Assembly: GCA_027625915.1 (NCBI GenBank)
Contig: JANTQA010000015.1
Coordinates: 1,488,001-1,552,000, forward strand
Reading direction: 5' to 3'
DNA length: 64,000 bases
Origin: Anaeramoeba flamelloides
Lineage: Eukaryota; Metamonada; Anaeramoebidae
Both the position numbers and the translations under genes were made by a program. The notes beneath the pieces were generated by a model. That model saw only the letters and a list, made by a program, of their open reading frames with translations, ran no database searches and was not told the origin of the DNA. Positions within the stretch are counted from its first letter, which is position 1. Every line of letters starts with the position of its first letter. Positions 38,901 through 46,765 of the stretch are shown in pieces.

Positions 38901-41900
38901 CATTTTTTTTTTTTTTTTTTGATTTAAAGTTTTATTTGTCTAGGTAAGTCAACTCAAACTTTTTAATAAGCACATAAAAAAATTTTGTTATTAAAAATTA
39001 TTTTATTTCTCTTTTGATTTCTTCCAACTTTTTTAAAGATTAAATTTATAGATCTTAATGTTTTTTCAAATTCTCGGTTCTGGATTCAATTTATTTTATA
39101 ACAGGTTTTTATTGAATTCCCCCCCCCAAAAAAACTTAATATTTGAAATGTAATTTCCTTGTTGTTTTAATCAGAAGACTATTGAAATTCGAGAAGAGAT
39201 CAAAATTGATACTAGTATTATCATTTGCAAAATTATATTTGAAGACTTTGAAAGCTGCTACTTTGAGTTTCTCTTATTAATTTTTTCACAAAAAGACTTT
39301 CAAGATCTAAATAAGATTAATTATCCCCCCCCCCCCCTTTTTTTTTTACAATTGGTTTTATTTTAAGTGAAGTAAACTTCCCTTTATTTTTCTAAATTAA
39401 AAAAAAATAAAAAGGTTATTTAAATTTAAAGGGGAGACAGAATAATTTTTCCATTTGATGAAAAAATCAAAGTTTTTAAGTCATTAATCCATCAAAATAA
39501 TAACATATTTTTTGAAACAGTTTAATAACTTTTAAATGAGGACTTGTATCCTTTAATCTTTTGTTATATATAGCAAACCCGAAGATAGAATTTATGAAAA
39601 GACCATTATATTGAGAATCAATTTAAACTTTGCTTTTTAAATAACAGCAATTTCTGAAATTGAAAAGTAACATATTTTAATTTGTTCTACTCAAAATTAA
39701 AACCAGAAATAATTCAGTAATTCACCTTTAAAGATGATTTCCTGAATTCTTTTTGTATGTGATGTGAATTTTCATTTAATATCAATTACCCAAATAATAC
39801 AAAATATTTAATTTTCAAAATATGTACAAAAAAAATTTGTAATGAAAAAAATAAAGATTAAGGTTTACAATCCCTGAAACTGGAAAAAAGATTATCTTGT
39901 ATTGGGTGTGTCAACTTGTTATTTTGGTTCTTAGCTGATCGATCCACAACTAAGTTTGGATCGTATAGGTGGTTGAAAAAGGCTATTTTTGTGATTTTAT
40001 TTTTTTTTTTTCCGAAATCCGAATTGATGAGTCTAAGATTAATTAATTGGAAGATATTTAATTAGTAATTGAGTTTTTTGTTTTCTATGTTGAAATTTTT
40101 GATTACGCTTTGTATTATTTGATGCTTGTAAAAAAAAATTTTCTTATTTACTCCTAACTCAGGAAAAGGAAAAGGATAATTTCAATTTTCAACCCAAAAA
40201 TTAACACTTTCAATTCAATATCTTCCAATTAATTAATCTTAGACTCATCAATTCGGATTTCGGAAAAAAAAAAAATAAAATCACAAAAATAGCCTTTTTC
40301 AACCACCTATACGATCCAAACTTAGTTGTGGATCGATCAGCTAAGAACCAAAATAACAAGTTGACACACCCAATACAAGATAATCTTTTTTCCAGTTTCA
40401 GGGATTGTAAACCTTAATCTTTATTTTTTAAAAAATAAAATGAAATTTTGTTAAGATCTTGAAATTTATTTTTTTTGTAATTTGAGTTTAGAATTATGAA
40501 ATGGATGAGTTAATACCCTCAAAACAATTTATTAATTTGAGACTATTTTTTGAAATCCAAAATTCACATTTTTCCAATATAAAACTAAAAAATAATCTAT
40601 TATTTTTAATTAACAATTCATTTAATTGTTGGAAATGGGGAAACAGTATTCTTGGGTATATGTTTAAAATAATTGATTTAGAAAAAAATTTTTTATATTA
40701 TTTTTAATATTAATATTTCAATACAAACATCAACCAATAAAACTTATTACGGTTTACTTCATTTAATAAATGAATATTTGATATAAGTTTAATAAAAGTT
40801 TCTCAAGGAAATTTAGATCTATTAAGCAAAAGAAAAAAATTTTTATTCTTGAATGTTTTAAAAAAGTTGTTTTCTGATTCTCAAAAAAAGAAAAAAAAAT
40901 ATAAAAAAATCTTTTTAAACAAATCGTTTGGTCTTATTCACAAGAAACCTACTAATAATTTAAATAGTTTTCAGAATAGAAAAAAATCAATTTTGAATTT
41001 TGTGGATAAAATTACAAAATTCTCAAATATCTTCAAGAAAATTTTCTTTTGAAAAATGAAATTTCATCTTTGAACAAAAAAAACAATTTCAGAGTAAAAT
41101 TTATAAATGACTTTAAAAATTTAATGAAAATAACTATCTTACTTAAAAAAATACAAATATTTTTTAATTGGTTGAATATATAATTTTTTTTTGGTTAACC
41201 AAAAGAATTATCTAAAAAAAGAAAATATGAATCTTTATTTTAATATTCCTTACAACCAAGACTTGTTATTGTATAATAATGACTGAAATGACAATAAACA
41301 GGGTAAAATATTTGAATTTCTTTCACAAGAAGTTTTGTTATAAATATTAAATTTTAAATGTCATTTATAAATTTTATAAGGAAACTGATCTTTTTGCTCA
41401 AAGATAAAATTTGATTTTTCAAAAGAAAATTTTCTTGAAGATATTTGAGAATTTTGTAATTTTATCCACAAAATTCAAAATTGATTTTTTTATTCTAAAA
41501 ATGATTTAAATTGTTAAAATGATTCTTGTGAATAAGACCAAACTATTTGTTTAAAAAGATTTTTTTATATTTTTTTTTCATTTTTTGAGAATCAGAAAAC
41601 GACTTTTTTCAAACTTTAAAGAATAAAAATTTTTTTCTTATAAGATCTAAATTTCATTGATAAATTTTGGTTTAACATCTATCAAAATTTCATTTATTTG
41701 AACACTTATACCCCAATTAGTTTTATTGGCTGAGATTTGAATTGAAAGATTAATCATTAAAAAAAACAATAACCAAATATAAAAATTTTCTTACAAAATC
41801 AAGAATTTTCAACATAAAACAAAAAAATAAGTTTTTCACAATTTTCAACAATTAACTTAATTGCTAATAAAAATAATAGGTTTACTTTTTTTTTGTTTTA

Positions 41901-43887
41901 TACTGATAAAGTACAATTTATATTTGGAAATTTTTACTTGATTTTCCTTTTTGAAATTATTCTGATCGAGCTTTGAATAAAGAATTTTATGTGGTCAAGT
42001 GTTAAGAAACTTTGTAAAATTAGTTGTTCTTCAAAAGATTCTTTCTCTGAACTGTTTGAGAAGTTTGACAGTTCAAAGATTTATCAAAAATGGAAATTGA
42101 ACGAAAAAATTTTTGGTAATTTATTAGAATTTATCAGTATTGGAAAAATGCCAATTTTGTCGTTCAAAAAATATACGAAAATTAATAAATTGTTGTGATG
42201 AGGCTCACTCATTCATTTCATAATTCTAAACTCAAATTACAAAAAAAATTTTCAAGATCTTTTCAAAATTTTATTTTATTTTTTAAAAAATACTACCTTT
42301 TTAAAGAGATTAAACAAAATGGTTTCACACTTAATCCAAAAATTACCAGTGAAGAATGTGTAAAGAGATTATTTTTTGTCTTTGTGACTTTACAGTAAAT
42401 TCGTAAATAAGAAAAATTTTCTTTTTATTACCTTTTGAGGTAAATTATAACAAAAAATCCCACAAATAATATCTTTTTAAAATTTATCACTTTTATCTTG
42501 TTTATTATTACATAGTGTAACTTGCTCTTTCTTAAGTATGTTTTAACGAGTGTGTCTCCTTGATGAGATACAAACAAAACTATTAATACGGTGTTTTAAC
42601 TAACCTGTGTTTTTTATTTTAACCCATTACTAAAATTTAACTCATGCAAAAAATATTGGCTGACTCTAGAAATAAAAGAAACAAGTCAATGGGATGGCAA
42701 CAGTATATAAACAAGAAATTGGGTTCTTTAAATAAATTTTAAAAAAGAATTATGAAGATATTGGAAAGATTAAAATGTAATTTTTTGACAAAAAAATGAG
42801 AATAATTTCATTATTTGATTTTTTTAAAAAAATCATTTATTTTCAGAAATTTTGTAAATATGATGAAATTTTTGAAACAAAAAGCAATTAATCTTATTGA
42901 GCCATTTCCTTTAGTCAAAGATCTAACCTCTAAAGTCAATTTGAATCTGAACCAAGAATCTATTAGTGATTTCTGGTCTTCCAATACCCAAGCCTGAAAA
43001 AAAAACACGAGTTAAATTTTCGTAATGGGTTAAATTGTTGTCAACATGAGTTATTTACACGAGTGTAAATAATAAAAAAAAAGGAAATTAACGGAAATGT
43101 TCCCAAACAATCAGAAAAAGAAATTGAAAAAAATAAATAGTTTACGTGGTATTGATTTCTTAGATCGTATCTGACAAAATGTCACTTCATCATAAAAATG
43201 TAGTTCTTGTTTTTTACCCTTTTTCAGTAACTTTTTAAAGGAGAAAAAAATAATTTAAATTAAAAAAGAAAAGAGAAGGTTTTTTTTTGAGTTTGTCTTT
43301 TAGTCATCAAAACAAAAAGAATAAAATAAAAATAGAGAATTGAAAAAAAAAAACCAATTTCAGAAACATACCAAACCATTTACAAAAGTGCCGTTTGTAG
43401 AATTGTCTTCAATATAAACAGGAAAGATTGGATCGTTTTCATTTTTTGATTCACCTTTGGTAATTATACAATGAACCTTTGAAATATGGTTTTCTAAACC
43501 CTTTATTTGTATTTCACATTGACTGGATCTACCAATTCTAACTTTTTGATTTGCATGATAAAGAGTACAATGTTACGAAAGAAAAAAAAAAAAGTCAAAC
43601 AAAAACAAGAAGAAAAAAAGAAGAAGAGTGGAAAACAAAGATGGAAATTGAAACAATTATTTTGGTTTGTTTTGTTTTATATTTGGTAAGATTAAATTTG
43701 ATAAAAAACAAAAACATTATTATCAAAAAAATTTTGTTTTATTACGTTCGTTATTAAAGAGCAAAATTTCTTTTGTTTTGCTCTTTGTGTGTTTGCGCAA
43801 ATTAATTTTTCCCCATGGATTTTCTTCTTGTTCAGAATCGGTAATAAATTCAGAAGAAGAAGAAGAATTTTCATTTGAGTCACTCAT
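29939..43887 (-). CDS. FHA-domain protein kinase, CHK2/Rad53/Cds1-type (eight exons)
   Basis: I assembled eight exons, 5' to 3' on the - strand: 43887-43746, 43541-43372, 43230-43146, 37136-37087, 33787-33744, 33538-32972, 30328-30304, 30172-29939. All junctions are GT-AG and phase-compatible, giving 438 residues ending in TAA. Residues 1-23 are acidic/Ser. The FHA domain (about 25-140) shows IGRSSQCEI, SKVH and NGTFVNG, the phosphothreonine-binding signature. The CAMK-like kinase domain (about 156-416) has LGKGKFGAV, K185, E209, HRDIKPEN with D284, DFG D304 and APE at 328-330, so it looks catalytically complete. FHA followed by this kinase fold is the plan of DNA-damage checkpoint kinases CHK2, Rad53 and Cds1, acting in the nucleus; that role is inferred from architecture. 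Introns range from 131 to 6,009 nt and carry transposons. The 50-nt exon at 37.1 kb is least certain, supported by phase, a GTAAGT donor and domain continuity. Confidence 0.85.
30273..30292. repeat. TA microsatellite
   Basis: A (TA)n run of about ten units within the last intron of the FHA kinase gene, about 11 bases beyond the 3' end of its 25-nt exon on the gene strand. Confidence 0.8.
31040..31815. repeat. Cluster of R-type repeats in a kinase intron
   Basis: The word CCTAACGAAAATCTATCG, preceded by poly-A and followed by an AATAAAAAGAAAAC-type stretch, recurs several times. Complementary GGTTTTCTATTTTATTTC words also occur, so local hairpins are possible. It includes GTCGTAGAGTGCCTAGG, shared with 20.4 kb, while AACCTAACGAAAATCTAT is shared with 37.68 kb. 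It lies directly downstream of the LINE fossil in the gene's 2.6 kb intron. Confidence 0.6.
31980..32830 (-). mobile_element. Decayed LINE (non-LTR retrotransposon) reverse-transcriptase fragment
   Basis: The - strand preserves several reverse-transcriptase landmarks in order. VMIDIAKFFDSINYKII (about 32745-32795) is motif A, with the first catalytic Asp. FQGDPLITPF / PLLFALIL (about 32510-32545) is the QGDPLSP box. A stretch ending LNSIYEIILE, then a TGA where Trp is usual, then GLKLNKDKTVVL (about 32325-32400) follows. KIRIFKSFILSQLTYGLE (about 32140-32191) resembles the region after the catalytic core. The second catalytic box (normally YADD) reads FGFN. Frames shift between the first and second blocks, and there are in-frame TAA and TGA codons, so it is inactive. 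The ends, endonuclease and poly-A tail were not found. It sits inside an intron of the FHA kinase, in the same orientation as the gene. Confidence 0.65.
34104..34117. other. C6-T-C7 run (G-rich on the gene strand)
   Basis: Six C, one T, seven C on the + strand, surrounded by AT-rich DNA, in the 3.3 kb intron of the FHA kinase. In the pre-mRNA it is a G-run pair. Confidence 0.8.
34600..35900. repeat. Cluster of TATCACGA/ATCGCGAT palindromic words
   Basis: ATCGCGAT occurs at about 34698 and 35713; TATCACGA, TATCGTGA and close variants recur, mostly between 35.63 and 35.88 kb, in both orientations. GATACTTGATTGGATCAAG plus TATC at 35.50 kb is a near-perfect hairpin. The arrangement suggests sub-terminal repeats of a DNA element of about 1.3 kb, with no transposase. 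It lies in an intron of the FHA kinase. Confidence 0.45.
36437..36852. mobile_element. Foldback element in a kinase intron
   Basis: Left arm CAACACATTTTTTAATTGGG then AAACTTAGGATAATCACA; right arm, reverse-complemented, CAACACAGTTTTTAATTGGG then AAACTTAAGAGAATCACA and ACCTGAAAAGGAAAAG. Arms of about 65 bp, total about 415 bp, no reading frame. It is MITE-like and inside the 3.3 kb intron. Confidence 0.65.
37625..37750. repeat. R-type repeat copy in the 6 kb kinase intron
   Basis: GAGGTTTTCTATTTTATTTC, then AACCTAACGAAAATCTATTG and AATAAACAGAAAAC, closely match 31.1-31.2 kb. The two halves are partly complementary. Confidence 0.55.
39119..39337. other. Two pure C runs (9 and 13 nt)
   Basis: C9 at 39119-39127 and C13 at 39325-39337, each next to an A or T run, in DNA otherwise poor in G and C. 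Both lie in the 6 kb intron of the FHA kinase and read as G-runs in its transcript. Confidence 0.85.
39846..40429. mobile_element. Foldback element P2 with identical 213-bp arms
   Basis: Left arm 39846-40058 and right arm 40217-40429 are reverse complements with no mismatch or gap that I could find, around a 158-bp loop. Borders contain TTAA at 39858 and 40414, followed inward by GGTTTACAATCCCTGAAAC. The arms carry GGTTCTTAGCTGATCGATCC and TTTCCGAAATCCGAATTGAT, shared with the older copy P1. No reading frame. Arm identity implies recent insertion or arm-to-arm correction. As it lies in the 6 kb intron of the FHA kinase, the nascent transcript could form a long hairpin. Confidence 0.85.
40431..42292. 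mobile_element. Large diverged foldback element
   Basis: Nearly the whole 1.86 kb is an inverted repeat. Outer left GAAATTTATTTTTTTTGTAA then TTTGAGTTTAGAATTATGAA pairs with outer right TTTCATAATTCTAAACTCAA then ATTACAAAAAAAATTTTC. Inner left 40.80-41.09 kb (GTTTGGTCTTATTCACAAG) pairs with inner right 41.39-41.66 kb (CTTGTGAATAAGACCAAAC). Arms differ by many substitutions and gaps. Open frames at 40501-40707, 40849-41052 and 41989-42398 (+) have protein-like patches but no known motif and lie in the arms; they may be relics of a gene captured in the repeat. It directly adjoins P2. Confidence 0.6.
42590..43066 (+). mobile_element. TTAA-bordered element E1 carrying a coding-like core
   Basis: The core runs from TTAACCCATTACTAAAATTT (42619) to the reverse-complement end at 43033. 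An extended, less perfect arm contains GTGTAAATAACTCATG. The interior about 42838-43020 is almost identical to E2. On the + strand it is preceded by TTTTCAG and reads NFVNMMKFLKQKAINLIEPF, PLVKDLTSKVNLNLNQ and DFWSSNTQA to a TGA. The - strand is also open (AWVLEDQKS...FRFKLTLEVRS) after a TTTTTTTTTCAG. CCC next to TTAA is typical of piggyBac ends, but no transposase is recognised. It lies in the 6 kb kinase intron, 80 bp from exon 3. Confidence 0.65.
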
Positions 43888-44131
43888 TTTTGAATCGGAT
43901 TTGTATTTGTAGTTATGAATAAAATGTTTAATTTTAGAAAAATGAATTTCTAAATGCGAATTTTTTAATACACGAATCAAATAAAAAAGTTTGGTTAAAT
44001 TTCTTTGGTAAGTGTTTCTATAAGAATTCAAATATTAGAATTTTTTTTGTTTGTCAATGAAAAATACCTGTATTTGTTTGCTTACCTTTTGTAAAGATTT
44101 TTTCCATTTCTAATTTTTCGTACAAATTTTT

Positions 44132-44609
44132 GAGTGTTGTAAATAACAAGTATTTTTTATTAAAACCCATTACTAAAATTTAAAAACTCATGTAAAAAAT
44201 ATTGGATGACTCTAGAAATAAAAGAATCAAATCAATGGGATGAAAACAGTATATAAACAGGAAATAAGATTCTTTAAATACATTTTAAAAAAGAATTATG
44301 AAGATATTGAAAGATTAAAATGTAATTTTTTGACAAAAAAATGAGAATAATTTCATTTTTTGAATTTTTATAAATAAAACAATTATTTTCAGAAATTTTG
44401 TAAATATGATGAAATTTTTGAAACAAAAAGCAATTAATCTTATTGAGCCATTTCCTTTAGTCAAAGATCTAACCTCTAAAGTCAATTTGAATCTGAACCA
44501 AGAATATATTGTTGATTTCTGGTCTTCCAATACCCAAGCCTGAAAAAAAAACACGAGTTAAATTTTAGTAATGGGTTAAAATAAAAAACATGGGTTATTT
44601 TCACTACAG
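44132..44609 (+). mobile_element. TTAA-bordered element E2, sister of E1
   Basis: Same plan and orientation as E1: core 44160-44579, right border GAGTTAAATTTTAGTAATGG then GTTAA. Its left border is altered to TTAAAACCC. About 180 bp of the core differ from E1 at only three positions that I count, while the left halves differ more. It lies about 245 bp upstream of the FHA kinase start codon, so E1 and E2 flank the first three exons as direct repeats. Confidence 0.65.
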
Positions 44610-44890
44610 TATTTTTTATTTCTAAAGAATTTCAAAATGAATTTAAAAATCCTTATTTCATTTAATTCATCTAATTCTAGTTTCAGTTCAGAAAATAGGT
44701 TATTTTTATTTATTCTTCTTGAGAATAAGGATTTATTGGATGCATTTGTTTGATTTGATAATTCTTTATTTTCCAATAAATTGAGGACTACTGTTAATTC
44801 TGAATCTGATCGAAATTTTTTCTTTTTCTTAATTATTTTAATGTATGAATCTTTTGTAACTGTTTTTTTGATTCCGAAAATTCAATACAT
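44600..44890 (-). pseudogene. Orphan coding-like stretch of unknown function
   Basis: The - strand is open from a TAA near 44891 down into the end of E2, giving about 95 codons with protein-like composition: KKTVTKDSYIKIIKK, FRSDSELTVVLNLLENKE, NNLFSELKLELDELNEIRIF. No ATG lies at its beginning, so it would be an internal or last exon, or a relic cut by E2 insertion; its stop lies within the E2 terminal repeat. No domain recognised and no partner exon found. Confidence 0.3.
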
Positions 44891-44891
44891 T

Positions 44892-45419
44892 TACTTTAGT
44901 TTTTGAAATAGTATTCTTTATTTTGACTTGTTTTGATATCAAATATTTGAAAATTGAATTTTGAAAGTAAATTTGTAAAAAAATATTTTGTAAAATAAAT
45001 AATAAATAATAATTTGGTGAGACATACAAGGTAATAAATTTTTTGTATTCATACAAATTAAGAAGATAAAGTCAACAGACCCTCGAAAATTGGCTTTGAT
45101 CGATTTTTTTATTTTTTTCATTTATTGATTTCAACAAATTTATTTGGAAAGGTGATATTTCGTGTTTGGTCTTCTAAAAGAAAAGATTAGTTTCAAATAT
45201 ACACTTTTTCGGTTCTATTTTTTTTTTGGTTTACACCGTTATTAATTTCGCTGGTTCGTATAAACACTTTTCTAGATCCAAAACTAAATTTCTAAAAACC
45301 AAAATTGAATCAAAAATAATGTTCAAAAAATCTAAAAATTGAAAGATTTAATTCTTAATTAAATTATGTTCGCTTTCTTTTCACAAATAGAGTAGCAAAT
45401 CGTATTTTACTTTCAAAGT
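44892..45419. other. Non-coding AT-rich stretch
   Basis: Short frames on the - strand near 44.9-45.1 kb are Phe/Ile/Lys-rich and not convincing. No repeat family member recognised. Confidence 0.4.
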
Positions 45420-45929
45420 TTAAGGACTAACAGAATTTTAGGCTCTGTGGGAATTGAAATGCAAAGCAGTAAATAGATTAAGATCTTTAAAATATAGAGA
45501 ATTGAGAGAAAGTCTAAATATTGCCAATTTTTAGCAATTTAAGATTTTGAGTAAAATCATTAATTGATCCAAAAACTTTTCGAAAAATCCTAACAAATCA
45601 AGGCAAAAATAAAAAGCTATTTTTTTTGATATTGGGAAAATGTCACCACACTTTCTTTTCAAATGGGTAGATACACTCACCACCAACTCTAACATATTTC
45701 AATATAAAGTGGAGTGGCATTTTCCCAATATCATTTTGGAAGTAGAAAATTTTGAGTGAAAAATTTCGATTTGAAAAGTAAATTTTTTTTGCCTTCCTCA
45801 AAATTTTTCAAAAACACCTAAATTTTACATTTTAACAAGATCTATTAACTCAACATTCTTTTGAGTTTATAATTCGTGTTGTGGGTATAAAAGTAATAGC
45901 CACTGGGAAAAAATTCGAATAATCCTTAA
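45420..45929. mobile_element. TTAA-bordered inverted-repeat element W2
   Basis: Starts TTAAGGACTAACAGAATTTT and ends with the reverse complement TTAAGGATTATTCGAATTTT. It has the same central palindrome as W1 (AAAATGTCACCACACTTTC against GAAAGTGTG-type, and GGAGTGGCATTTTCCC). Collinear with W1 along its 510 bp. No reading frame. Confidence 0.7.
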
Positions 45930-46765
45930 ATATCTGTTGGCACTCAAAAAATATTTTTGAGTAAGATTGTCACCATTAAAAATTTTCAAAATGGTAAAAT
46001 TTACTTACTTCCTTAAAAATTAAACCCTTTTTCAGAAAATCATTTTATTATAATTGAAGTATTATACTGACAAACTCTAACGAAAACCCAAAATGTTGAA
46101 AGTTGTTTTGTGAGATTAGCTTTTGATTGTTTAATTTATTTGAATCAATTTCTTTTGGTTTTAGATTTTAAATAGTTTTTTCTTCGTTCAATTACTATTT
46201 TCGAAAATCATAGAGATTATAACTTCGTCTCACTATTTCCTTTTTAAAAAAGATAATAGAAACCTTAAAAAGAATTAAAACAAAAATTTTGGTATCTTTT
46301 GGGACTTTTTTGAACTTACAGCTTTACTTTCTTCAAGGTTTCTAATTTCCAGAGTTCTTTCAGATTTTTTTCTATTTTCCAAAGTTGGATGAAATTTTTT
46401 TAAATCAAAAAAAGGTTAAAAATTCAAAATTAACAAAAGATAACCTTTGGAAATTAATTCGAAATTTTGAAAGTTATCAAAAAGAAATATATTAGTTTAA
46501 CATTCAAAAACCCTGAAACTCTTTTTATGGAATCCAAAAAACTATCAGGAGTTTTAATTCTTAATTTTTAAAAGTTTTTATAGTAAAAAATTTTAAATTA
46601 CAAATAATTAAATTTTGATCTTGTAATTCCTTATGATTTCAATCCAAATTTGAGATAATTTCAAAAAAACAAAACTTGGTGGATTTCAAATTGTTTTTTC
46701 AATTTTGGAGGTGATAACTTGTGATTTTTTTTTCTATTTTTTCATTTTTTAGATATTTATCAACA
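45930..46765. other. Non-coding, 5' flank of the ankyrin kinase gene
   Basis: AT-rich flank. A T-rich run ending TTTTTTAG sits at 46744-46752, just before the start codon at 46766, and could be a splice acceptor for a 5' untranslated exon. No promoter motif stands out. Confidence 0.4.

Noticed and set aside
44315-44554. Minus-strand frame MFFFQAWVLEDQKS... as a host gene
   Set aside because: It occurs in both E1 and E2 and lies within their inverted repeats, so it belongs to the element if it codes at all.
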